Source of the DNA: Glandiceps talaboti
Taxonomy: Eukaryota > Hemichordata > Enteropneusta > Spengelidae
Length of the DNA stretch: 64,000 nucleotides
Direction: 5' to 3'
Assembly (NCBI RefSeq): GCF_964340395.1
Contig: NC_135570.1
Coordinates: forward strand, 12,013,822 to 12,077,821
Shown here: in pieces, positions 27,202 through 37,600 of the stretch
Numbering within the stretch: the first letter of the stretch is position 1
How the letters are laid out: each line of letters starts with the position of its first letter
The notes under the pieces: model-generated
Database searches by the model: none
Told to the model about the DNA's origin: nothing
The model's input: the letters and a program-made list of their open reading frames with translations, nothing else
Position numbers and translations under genes: made by a program

Positions 27202-30200
27202 TGTATGTATGTATGTATATATATATGTATGCACACACTGCTATATGTTAACTATTATCTCTTTGTATTATGAATTCAACCCTTGTATAATAGTTGTTGA
27301 CTGTTTTCATTTCAGCCCCACCAAAACACTTTGAGATTGCCTTCAGAATGTTTGATTTAGATGGCAATGGAGAAATACAACCAGATGAGTTTGTAAAGGT
27401 ATGTAGGAAAACATTAGAATTCTCAGATAATGTGAAGCACTTCACAAGGTTCATTCTGATTGAGATTGAGGAGATTGACTGATTAGTCCCCGCGGACGAA
27501 GTCCGGAACGGGGACTTATGGATTGGGTTCCGTCTGTCCGTCCGTGCGTCCGTGTGTCCGTGCGTCCGTCCGTCCGCAGCCGTTTCTTGGAGATGCCTGT
27601 ACCGATTTTTTTCAAACTTGGTACAGGGGCAACATGCTATGGCATACATATGCACGTCAATTTGTTTTATGATACGATCCAATATGGCCGCCTAGCAGCC
27701 ATTTTGTTTGTGAATTTTCCCTGTCTAAAGCCATAACTCAGACATGCTTGAACAAATCTCATTCAGAGTTGGTATTAGGACAGTGTTCTATGGCATATAT
27801 GTGCATATTCATTGTTGTCATGATACGATCCAATATGGCCGCCTGGCAGCCATTTTGTTTGTGAATTTTCATGTCCAAAGCCATAACTTAGACATGCTTG
27901 AACAGATCTCATTCAAAGTTGGTATTAGGACAGTGTTCTATGACATACATGTGCATATCCATTTTCATTGTGATACGATCCAATATGGCTGCCTGGCAGC
28001 CATTTTGTTTGCAAATTTTCCATGTCCAAAGCCATAACTCAGACATGCTTAAACAGATCTCATTCAAAGTTGGTATTAGGACAGTGTTCTATGACATACA
28101 TGTGCATATCCATTTTCATTGTGATACGATCCAATATGGCTGCCTGGCAGCCATTTTGTTTGCAAATTTTCCATGTCCAAAGCCATAACTCAGACATGCT
28201 TGAACAGATCTCATTCGAAGTTGGTATTAGGACAGTGTTCTATGATATACATGTGCATATCCATTTTCGTCATGATACGATCCAATATGGCTGCCTGGCA
28301 GCCATTTTGTTTGTGAATTTTCTATGTCCAAAGCCATAACTCAGACATGCTTGGTATTAGGACAGTGTTCTATGACATACATTTGCATATCCATTTTCAT
28401 ATTGATATGATCCCCCATACCCGACCAATCCTTTATTGTTGTAGGCATGTTCCATGTCCGACAAGCAGACACAACATATCTAAGTCTGTTTGATTTAGGT
28501 TCACAAGTGTTGTTGCGTGATCAGAGTAGTGCTAATTCCTTAAAACCCAATCATAGCGGGGACTATGTCATTCTCAATGGCTTGTTGATTGAAGAGAAAA
28601 TGTCTAAATTACTGAACGCATCATAATGTGTATGTCTGTACGATTGATTGTCCATGTGTATATGTTAAAAATGCAGCTAAACCTGATATTAGAACATAGA
28701 AACTTGTACAGTTTCAAATATTGTATTCAGCTTGTATCTAGTATCTATATTTCATCTATATTTCATATCTAATGTTCTACTCAACAGGTTACCAACATTA
28801 TACGGGCACAGACGAGTACTGGTAAACGTCATCGAGATCACGCTGTCACTGGTAGCACACTGAATGAAAATATGAACAGCGCCCTCACTACCTACTTCTT
28901 TGGTGAAAAACTAGACAAGAAACTAACCATTCAGAAGTTTATAGAGTTCCAAAGAAAACTACAACATGAGATTTCAAAACTTGAGGTAAGAATTAATCAA
29001 CATGAACAGCGCCCTCACTACCTACTTCTTTCTAGTCAGGAATTTCAAAGAAAACTACAACATGAGATTTCAAAACCTGAAGTACGAGTTAATCAGTGCA
29101 ATAATGAAAAAATAAGACTGATTATGTTGTAAAATTTGGCGATTTCAATTCTTTCATGTCATGTCTGTCAACAGTTTTGTTGCCACAGGAAATCCTCCTG
29201 GTTTGAGTTGGACAGGACAGTTGGCCATTTCTGGACTTTGTTTCTATATATAAGTTCACAGCCTGAATGATGACTTAATAATTATGCATCAATATAGATA
29301 GTTTTAAATGAAATTATTCTAATAGTGATTTCTTTCTCTCTTAACTTTCTAATAATAGTTTGAAAGATTTGAACCATATGATGGTAAGATAAGTGAGGCA
29401 GAGTTTGGTGAATCTTTAGTTGTCTATGCGGGACTTAATGATAAGAAAAGAACCAAAATGATCAAAAGAGTCAAGAAAGCCTTCAAAGAAAGTGGACAGG
29501 TGGGTAAAAAAATTAATATTAAAGTAAAAACTGTACTTAATAGTGTGAAGGGGAAAATAGCCTGCTAGCATACCATTCCAGATACAGTTGGTTTTAGTGG
29601 TTTTGCAGATTGTAGTGTGTGTGTGTGTGCATGTGTGTGTATGCGTGTCTGTCTGTATCTATCTATCTGTCTGTCTGTCTACCTACCTACCTATCTATCT
29701 ATCTATCTATTTGATCAATTCTTTGATTTCTGTCTACAGGGTATTTCATTAGAAGAATTCCTGAATGTACAACAGTTTCTTAGAAGTATACATGATGTAG
29801 ACACAGCACTCACATTTTACCATGTAGCTGGAGCAGCTGTGGATCCAGGTAAGAATGCATTGTGGGATACATAGGGACATTGGTATCTATGGTAGGACTA
29901 ACGAAAGCAAGAAAATACTAGTACTATGCAAATATTGATTGCCATTTTTGATAGCTTTAAGGTGATCCTAAAATATTTTGTTCCATCATATTAGAACAGA
30001 AATACCACACACAGTTTGAGGAGTTGTTTTAGCAATAGAAAAGTTAGTCATGTGTATATAGTCAATATGCAAAAATGATATTGGAAACTTTACTAAGTGT
30101 TAATAGTGGCGTCTACCAGGGAAAAAATGGTTATGATAATTCTGTTTTTTTACCCAAGCCTTTATTTCGTGAAAATCTATTGAAAAAAACAACAACAACA

Positions 30201-31187
30201 AAATGATTTAAAAACATTTGCCATGTTGAAGACATATATCAGCCATCTTTTAAATCATACATTTCTATCGTTTTCTTTGCAGAAACTCTAAGGCATGTAG
30301 GCAAGACAGTAGCAGGGGTTGAACTAAGTGAACATATTGTTGATGTTATTATTACCTTGTTTGATGAAAATGGTAAGTGTCTCCACTCCTCACACATTGT
30401 GTTGTCATAGTAACAACTAGTAGAATCTAAGTGGATGTATAATTTCTGTATGTGAAAATTTGACCTTTGACCTCCAAAGGTCACACGAGTTCATTTCTTG
30501 AAGTCTTGCTGTTGACATGTGCTGGTAAAATGTCTGATTTCTCTATTACAGCCATTATTCTGTTTTTATATGTTGTCTTCTGATTATGAACTTTTCATGA
30601 ACTTTTGTTATCACAAGGGACAGAAATCTTTCAGTAAAAACATTTTTGAAGCTTTTCAAACATGAGTGCAATTTAATTGTGCGTTGTCAGTTATCAAAAA
30701 AAAATACTTTAAACCTGGAATTTTTCGCCAAAGGCATATTTTCGCTAATTTCGCAGGAAAAAAAAATGCAACAATAAGTATTGACTGAATTGTCTTCTTG
30801 TACATGATCACAATGTACCAGTCTGGTAATTAGTAAAAATTAGTTTTTTGAGAACAAGTCGCATAATGTGAAATTGCAAAGTTTTCTAGTAGCAAAAATA
30901 TCTAGGTTTACAACATAAGAATTGGTTACTGCAGTCACACATGGCGTCAACTTGTTTAGCGCCCTCAATAAGTTAGATAAGGTGCGTCTTTTGTTTTTAT
31001 TCACGTCTCCATCTTATCTGTTGCATTTACAGGTGATGGAAAACTTAGCCACAGGGAATTTATTTCAGTCATGAAATTCCGAGGAATGAGAGGCCTGGAA
31101 AAATCCAAGGATATCGGAATCACTAAATTGTTAGGAGCTATGTGGAAATGTGCAAATGAAACCAAGAAATTTAACTGGGATAGTTGA
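16569..31187 (+). CDS. MICU1: MICU1, calcium uptake protein 1, mitochondrial (11 coding exons)
   Basis: Exons: 16569-16726, 17153-17288, 19116-19278, 19831-19868, 26829-26940, 27316-27398, 28788-28985, 29359-29499, 29740-29848, 30283-30372, 31033-31187. Total 1383 nt, 460 aa (human 476), all GT-AG with consistent phases. The product is the Ca2+-sensing gatekeeper of the mitochondrial calcium uniporter, in the intermembrane space. Visible features: basic presequence ([10 protein letters not shown]), membrane segment at residues 31-50, lysine cluster 86-90, the MICU motif [16 protein letters not shown] encoded by exon 3, canonical EF-hand loops at 216-227 ([12 protein letters not shown]) and 407-418 ([12 protein letters not shown]), and the C-terminal MWKCANE with Cys449 matching the dimer-forming cysteine of vertebrate MICU1. 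Intron 4 (19869-26828) is the longest and is full of repeats. The family identity is certain; MICU1 rather than MICU2/3 is judged from whole-length similarity. Confidence 0.95.
17636..17905 (+). repeat. (GACA)n microsatellite with duplicated flank, MICU1 intron 2
   Basis: Runs of 'gacagacagaca' alternate with a 75-base unique segment, present twice, that contains 'acacaatgagtga' and 'aaggattatcagccaagctg'. The array has expanded as a compound unit. The 189-codon minus-strand reading frame across it (17166-17735) is low complexity, Ser/Cys/Val/Leu-rich, and not a gene. Confidence 0.8.
19521..19605 (-). mobile_element. Fragment of dispersed fold-back family R1, MICU1 intron 3
   Basis: The reverse complement carries the family start 'ccactccaggaaat', then 'cataaactatgggttct' and 'catgattttacatcacct', as in the longer copies at 37880, 39646 and 46178. 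Only about 85 bases of one arm are present. Confidence 0.7.
21438..21590 (+). repeat. (TATG)n microsatellite, MICU1 intron 4
   Basis: About 110 bases of nearly pure 'tatg' repeats are followed by 'gtgtgtgt' variants. Long open frames read in all phases (YVCM or HTYI repeats) are artefacts of a 4-base repeat. Confidence 0.95.
22439..22922. mobile_element. TIR-bounded element (family R4) containing a tandem array, MICU1 intron 4
   Basis: The left end 'aagacagacacaaactaaaa' is matched in inverse orientation by the right end 'ttttagtttgtgtctgtctt'. Beyond this the arms remain similar ('ctgtttt' against 'aaaacaat'). The interior holds about four 75-bp repeats. Related elements with the same terminal word lie at 33570-33848 and 50138-50375. 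No transposase reading frame is present, so this resembles a MITE. Confidence 0.75.
22505..22800 (+). repeat. About 75-bp tandem repeat, four copies
   Basis: 'cacccacagta' starts at 22511, 22586, 22660 and 22735 (periods 75, 74, 75). Each copy also contains 'catctc', 'ttttcctcaagtg' and a 'cattcaaa-tcattca' word. The last two copies are the most alike. The array lies wholly inside the TIR element above. Confidence 0.85.
23455..24090 (+). repeat. Degenerate minisatellite, unit about 50 bp
   Basis: Repeated phrases 'gatgacatcagcacttgatg', 'gtgatgtacagcagcag' and 'aattgatgaca' recur more than ten times with irregular spacing. Minus-strand frames spell repeated INSVVLHH-like peptides and are not genes. 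Confidence 0.75.
27110..27235 (+). repeat. (TATG)n microsatellite, MICU1 intron 5
   Basis: 'gtgtgtgtgtatgtatg' grades into more than 100 bases of 'tatg' with 'tatatatg' interruptions. It lies 80 bases upstream of the acceptor of the exon encoding EF-hand 1. Confidence 0.9.
27484..28567. mobile_element. TIR element with internal 150-bp array (family R6), MICU1 intron 6
   Basis: The ends are 'gtccccgcgg' and 'gcggggac' in inverse orientation, flanked on both sides by TA, which would fit a TA target-site duplication. The left end also forms its own small hairpin (the segment from 'gtccccgcgg' to 'ggaacggggac'). It is followed by a 'gtccgtccgtccg' run and then the 150-bp array. No transposase reading frame is present. 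It inserted 85 bases downstream of the exon 6 donor. Confidence 0.7.
27660..28420 (+). repeat. Tandem array, unit 150-151 bp, five to six copies
   Basis: 'gatacgatcc' begins at 27671, 27822, 27972, 28123 and 28274 (periods 151, 150, 151, 151), with a shortened last copy at 28404. Each unit carries 'cagccattttgtttg', 'aaagccataactcagacatg' and 'ggtattaggacagtgttct'. The overlapping open frames of 96-105 codons are by-products of the repeat. Confidence 0.92.
29002..29098 (+). pseudogene. Partial tandem duplicate of MICU1 exon 7 in the following intron
   Basis: Bases 29002-29031 are identical to 28872-28901 (encoding NSALTTYFF in the true exon). Bases 29040-29098 match the exon end plus the donor region, while the middle 40 bases are missing. 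The copied donor has mutated from GAG|GTAAGA to GAA|GTACGA. A usable-looking acceptor (tttctagtcag) precedes 29040, so 29040-29081 could be read as an in-frame 14-codon unit repeating [12 protein letters not shown] with Leu-Glu changed to Pro-Glu. With the donor gone it is probably skipped. Confidence 0.85.
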
Positions 31188-31286
31188 ACTTCGTAAATAA
31201 ATGCACTAGACTCCACTTTGAAGGCTGAGATATAAGACTGTATAATATATGATTAATTTGGGAATCAACTCTAGAGAGGAAATTTT

Positions 31287-31292
31287 AATAAA
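31287..31292 (+). terminator. Likely polyadenylation signal of MICU1
   Basis: An AATAAA hexamer lies about 100 bases after the stop codon. Another AATAAA lies at 31196-31201, only nine bases after the stop, and a third at 31470-31475. Which one is used cannot be told from sequence. Confidence 0.5.
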
Positions 31293-32399
31293 TTAGAATA
31301 TGTTAGATAAACACCAAATAATTTTGTAATCATGCAGTATAATAGACTATGATATGTCATGTTGCTACGCCCTCACTGGCCTCCTATGGGTTGACTGATG
31401 TGTGAGGGCGCCCTGTCATGGCGTATACAGACGAGCAGTATAACATTATAACATTGGATTTCATTTCATAATAAAATAGCTATCAAATTATACATGAGTG
31501 TTGCAGACACAATGTGATGTTAGTCAAACTTTCAAAAGGGTACATGCCTCATTTTCTTTTTTGTAATCGCTTTCATCTGGCAAACTTACTATGAAAGCTG
31601 TATTTATTTTCAATTTACAAGAAAATCCATCTGTAAACGTGTTAAATACAACTGTAAATATTTCCAGCTTACATGTTCATTTAGTCTTGTCTAATACAGG
31701 GCGTGCCAGTGAAACGTGAAGCTATGGCAGGTTTGACCATTTTCATCGTGTGTCAAACACAAAAACTGTTGTAACATAGATGCTATAGAAATAAATTACT
31801 ATCATACAAAGAAAGTGTCTGGTCCCAGTTACATGTGTGTAGAGTATGTGTAGAAAGTGTGTAAAATCTGGGGGAGGTGGGGTATTACTCTTTAGAAGAT
31901 GACAGAGTTGTGTTGCCCATGTATGGGTCATTTTTCCAGGTAAAATCCCTGTAGGTCCATTTTTCCATCTAAAAATTCCCAAAACTCGATAAATGTACAC
32001 CCATTTCCTGATTAAGAAATGTCTCAAATCTTCAAATGCAGGGTAAAACTACCTTTTAGAAAATGTACACGAACCACAGTTACCGAGTACCATGGTCTAG
32101 TTAGCTAGCATGGCAAATATGGTCGTTCATGGTAATGAGCGCAAGACATTGCTTTATACAGCCCCAAATGGTCGAAAAGCCTTATTATTAACAAAATAAG
32201 CAACAATTATTTCCAAATAATTATTGTTTATTGATAAATTCCAAATACATTAATTTATGATTTTTGTACACATTCTACCTAACACAATAACTACATTATA
32301 CAGCATTGTTCAGTTGTTTGTCATGTATTTATTTACATTCTTAATAACATTATCAGTAAATAAACTCCAGGCACAGTAACAGAATTACTAACAAAATGA

Positions 32400-32935
32400 A
32401 AGGATACAGAGAAATAATTTGAAAACATGGAAGGATGTAGAGAGAAGTGTGTAAGTAAGTGAGAATTAAGATTGAAATAGGTAAGTTTTAAGGGCAGAGC
32501 GGAAGGAAAACAGAGCGAGAGTGACAAAGAATCTGGGGATGACTGTTCCAAATTGAAGGAGCAGTGTAAGCAAAGGAACGCTCACAGAGCTTCTTAGTGA
32601 GAAATAGTGTCTTCAGGATGCGGATGTCAGAAGAAGACAAGTTGTCTATGGGGAGCATAAAAGATGTTCGTTATTTTGTACAACATGCCTAGGATGTTAT
32701 TAATAATCTTATTATATTGGATAGTTCTTCAAGTACATAAATACTTGTCTCCCAAGAAGTCCAGTGAGGGCCATCCCATATTGGGTTCAGTGTTAATGCA
32801 GGAGGAAACTGGAGTATCCGAGGAAAACCTGTGTTGTTCGGTAGAGTCAAACTGAACGACACTCTTCTTACTTACAGTGTGGTAAATTTAATCAAATCCT
32901 GAATGGGTTTGAACCCCGACTGCAGTGGTATATAC
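32400..32935 (+). repeat. Dispersed repeat(s), SINE-like or retroelement-derived
   Basis: The part near 32480-32585 ('ttttaagggcagagcggaag', 'gactgttccaaattgaagg') resembles a widely dispersed animal repeat. The part at about 32790-32935 contains 'aaactggagtatccgaggaa' followed by 'gggtttgaaccccgac', reminiscent of repeats with a Pol III B-box-like word. The resemblance is from memory of repeat types, not a database match. The exact boundaries are uncertain. Confidence 0.45.
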
Positions 32936-33444
32936 ATATATATCAACTTACAAACCTAGGGATCACCATAGAATTGAACACCACCAACAAGTCTCTAGGC
33001 AACCCCACAATAGTCCTTGATGAGACCATTTGCATAGATACAAAAAGTCTTTGAAAAGTGCGGCAGTTTTTGTACTCAATATCACAAATAAAATTTTACA
33101 ATGGCAGATAAAATCTTTACTGGCAATTATCAGCTGCATAATTATTTTTCTTTTAAAAAATCAACAAAATAATTTAATGATTATATTTAAAACACCACTA
33201 TGTAAAATACAATATTCTTAAAATGCCCAGGATAAATTATTCCCATTAAAAGTATAAAGCAAGAATTTACTGACACTTGGACCACATTGGGTGCACTCAA
33301 ATTCAAGTCAGTAATTATCACAACAAAATATTGAGAAAGTTGATAAAATGTAAGGCACTTATATAGTTTGATTATGATTAATATTGTCAAAACTAGTAAT
33401 GAAATATCTCTAACTCTGTAGCTACAAAAACTTATCACTTATAT

Positions 33445-33493
33445 CATGGAAGTATAACCCATATGTATATGGTATGTGGGTTATACTTCCATG
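33445..33493. repeat. Perfect 17-bp inverted repeat (hairpin)
   Basis: 'catggaagtataaccca' at 33445-33461 is exactly complementary to 33477-33493, with a 15-base A/T-rich loop. No flanking gene feature explains it. It may be the core of a small palindromic element. Confidence 0.85.
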
Positions 33494-33569
33494 CTTATAT
33501 ATAGCACCAAATGAACAAAACAAAATTAGTTCTGCAGTGTGTATGGCAATGATACAACTTGGTTGACTA

Positions 33570-33848
33570 AGATAGGTGCAAACTAAATCTATTGTTCTTT
33601 AATGTGGTAGATTACACAAGTGGGTGATAGCAGTTCCTCTGTTGTGTGATTCTAATCACCCTGTGATCAAGGTAATGTAAACATTGGAAGTCCCACAACA
33701 GCACTGCAAGTTCATGAAACTCGCAATAAAACCCTGTGATGCCTCCCCCTACTGAGATTGTAATTAAACCAATAATCCATTAAATAGCTTATCACTGTTG
33801 TATCAACATGTTACAACAACAATTTTAGTTTGTGTCTATCTTTGAAAA
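33570..33848. mobile_element. TIR element (family R4), about 280 bp
   Basis: The left end 'agataggtgcaaactaaa' and the right end 'ttttagtttgtgtctatct' are inverted copies. The interior, from 'aatgtggtagattacacaag' to 'atagcttatcactgtt', is shared with the copy at 50138-50375 and partly with sequence near 13400. No reading frame is present. Confidence 0.75.
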
Positions 33849-34615
33849 CAACTACCAGGGTAAAATAATCAAAACTGAACACCTTAAAGCCCCGGTAGCT
33901 GGCACTGTGCACTATTTTATGGCAAGTTTGTCATCATAAAGATACACAAACCTTTACTTGAAACACTTCAACCCTATCAATAAGCTGAATAGACTATTTA
34001 CCACTGGCTTGATGTCTGTATGTAAACAGACACAGGTTAGATATGGACTATTATTTCTTTCTCAACAAATTGTAAATTTTTAGGATATTGATAGTATTTC
34101 ATCATTTAATCACTGGGAGATTGTCATTTAACTGATTAGTACAACTCATATAGGAGTCACACTCACACACACACACAAACAAACAAACAAACAAACAAAC
34201 AGGAAGACGAAAATTCAAAATAAGAAGCTACTGTGGCTTTAAACAATGGTGTAACATTTGATTTGAAAATGTACTTTTGATCTCAAGTACAAGTACACTC
34301 TCCTATTACCATACACACTGAGACCGTACCCTGTTACAAATAAAGCAATATCTACATGTATATACTTCTTTGTTCCGACAAATATGAATATAAAATTATG
34401 TTGACGTGAACCTGTTTTGCTGGGAAGCTGATCATTTTTATCTTCGGCAGTGTTGTTTGTCCAGATGACATAATAAGTTGACATAATTCTTTTAGTTCAT
34501 GGCGTGTTTCAGTCTTTATAAAAACAGCCATATTTTTCACTGCCTTTTGTCAACATATATGCAGCTTAAAGTGTTTGTAGGTATTCTGGAAGGTTTTTGG
34601 TTAATCACAGCTAAG

Positions 34616-37600
34616 TTAGTTTTTCTGAACTCCTGTTTTGAGATTGAAGACTTGTTTCATTACTTCATATGTTGCAAATGACACTGCTACTTGGGGTACC
34701 ACTCTGACGTAGTTAATACTTAGTCCTCTGTATAGTCCCTTTACTATACCATCCTTTCGGTAAACAGTGCCTAGGGTCTTGAAAACATTACTAGAGGAGA
34801 AACAGATGTGAAGTATGAGTTAGAATCTTAATTTAGTACAAGTTAGGGAGTACAGTTTTAATTGAGTACAAGTTAAGTAGTCTTAATTAAGTACAAGCTA
34901 GGGAGTTCTGTTGAGTACAAGTTAGAGTAGAGTACAGTTAGGGGGTAGTCAGTACTCTCTTTGAGTACAGGTTATGGAGTAGTCATAATTCAGCACAAGC
35001 TGGGGAGTACTGTCATAACTGAGAACATGTTAGGGAGTACTGTGTGTCATTAATGAGGACAGGTTAGGTTCTTGTAGAAATTTGTAATATTGGTTCTACA
35101 TTAACAAGCAGCAGTATTGGCAACCTAGTAACATAGAGAACCTTATAAAGTATTGCTAGGCATTACAGCGCACACATACTATGCTGCCCTCTTGAGGTAT
35201 ACATGAGAAATATCTCACCTGAATTCCTTGGAGTCTGGCAATATTTGTGCCAACTGCATTCTCCGCCTTGCAACATCCAATGGAAAACTAACATCAGAAA
35301 ATGAAGAGAAAAAATGTCAGTAATAGGGAATGTCTGCTTTTTGTCATATAGTTGATGAAAACCAAATCATTATTTACTTGCATTGCCTGTCAGTGACCTG
35401 TACATATTATTGGTATTTGCAGTGCAGCGTATACTTCATGCAACAAGTGTTCTACACCGTTACGTTTTCATAAAACTAATTCTATAATAATAACAGACAC
35501 CCCCCCCCCCCCATGACAGATGATTGCCAGTGTGGGTACTCAGATATTGCAGTCATGTTTGTGCTGTGACCAGCTAAACTTTCACTTGTCACAACCATGG
35601 AAACCATCACAAGCACTATTGCAAATATCCCCAAAATTTGATGTTTTGGGTAACCATATGTAGTAAGTATGGACACCTATTGCTTATGAGTGTCAGTGTG
35701 AGTACTAGGGTATGTACTATTACTCGCTATGTTATCTGCTGCACTTTCACTTATTATGGCCACAGAGGGCACTGCAATCACTCATGCAAATATCCAGAGT
35801 ATGCCACACTTGTATTCATACATCAAGAAGTTCTGTTATAACATGATATGTACAGACTTACGATATAGTTTGGGCAGCAGCTCCTCCCAGACCACCACAC
35901 AGTAGACTGGCTGGAATCCGTAGAACTATTTCATCTTTGTTATTTGGTGATGGCTTGCCAAGAATATTAGGTGCATAGTGTAGACAAAAATACTTCATGT
36001 TTTCAAATGTATAAAATGATAGAGCTAAGAAGAGAAAGAAGTTTGTTTTTAACAACTTTATGAATTAACAGCTGTCTGAAATAGACAGACTTTTTATTGG
36101 TACATACCATTTATTCTTTGAGACGTCACTGAAACTTACATCACATGGTGTCTAATGCCATGTTTATTTCAGCATTGGGTATTGACAGACTGTGTGTTTT
36201 GCTTCCCATGGTACTGACAGTCAATTGTTTTTATTTTGATACATAACATGTAGGTCCTGTCGCAATCAACATAAAAATACACAACATTAATGTTGCAGTT
36301 TTTGTTGCCATTGTTGTGTCTCCCTGGAAATTTACTTGTACTGCATCATGCCAAACACAGGTTCATAGTATAGTACAGTCAACACATCATGCTCCCATGT
36401 AAAAAAAAAAACCTCACACTGTAAGACATGTCTAGCTATAGTTCTCCAGCATGTTCAGATTTTTAAAAAAATACAAAAATAGTCGATACTGTATACACCA
36501 CTGTAGGGTACGACTTTATTGAGCACGGGCCGTTCTTTTTTTTAAAGAACACGAACCCACTTCGTGTCACTGTGTAGATGGTAATGAACCCAATCAAAAG
36601 AAAATGAAATAAAGCGGGTACATAGTTTTCAAGAAGTAGAGTTATCCAACAAAACTGCTACGATGACTTTGTGGGTCTACTTTCACTAAGACTTGGAAAG
36701 GTCATAGAATATACTGTGACGCCACATGATACGCCTGAAATGTTAACTAAAGGGAAGGGTCAGAGGAGGAACTTAGCGTTCAATACTGATGTAGCCATGG
36801 AAAATCTGACTTTCCTATTTTTTCTTAAAAGAAGCAAATCATAGACATAGTAACTTTGAAAACCATAGATCTTGGAGTACATCATGTACATGTAAAAATG
36901 GAGCTTTCCAAGACTTCGTAACGGCCCACCCATCCATGAACAGTGGACTCGCCCACATGTTATTACATTGTGTTGAGTTGTCTTCTTGTGAAGCCCTTCT
37001 CATCCAATCTTTGTAAGTTCAATGCATCCGAAAATGTTAGATCATTTTCATTCCAATTAGAATTCAATAATTGGGAAATAGAATGTACCATTTTGTTCAT
37101 TTCAGTGACATTTTATTGGGTGTCACCTAAGTAGTGTTGGTCGACAACACGAGACGGTATGTGTTTACATGTAAACGACCTTTAATCTGAGTCGGCTTCA
37201 AGTTCGCATGAGAGTTGAGGAGTCGACATTTATTGATGTAACTTACAACTTCACATTTCAAGAAATGGTGAAATTTGCATAAAATGACCTCGATAAAACT
37301 TGGTTGTACTAGGATGTGATCTTGTATTCCCCCCCCCCCAAAAAAAAAAAAATTACACAGAAAAAATTCTTTATTGGGTTCTTTCAACTGCATGCATACC
37401 ATCAATGAATGGACTAAATTCTCTTACAATACATTACATGGTTGTTAATATAATATCGTATAACAATAAGGTAGTCTCCACTTACTACACCTTTGATAAA
37501 AGAGCTTATAACAGCTCAGATTTATTCAAAAAATTGCACCATTTCTAATATGATTTGTTTCATCTCTAAACCAAATATAACTAATTGTTTTGTTTCATTG

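Larger units (their letters stand above)
31188..34615. other. Convergent intergenic region between MICU1 and SLC25A16 copy A
   Basis: It contains the 3' untranslated regions of both genes, an R5 palindromic element (about 31362-31432, inverted relative to the copy at 16419), SINE-like repeats (32400-32935), a perfect hairpin (33445-33493), an R4 TIR element (33570-33848) and an (AAAC)n run near 34180. No coding exon was found. Confidence 0.7.

Noticed and set aside
27518-28339. Series of similar 72-105 codon frames
   Set aside because: They are the 150-bp tandem array read in successive frames. The period of 151 shifts the frame in most units, so no protein is kept.
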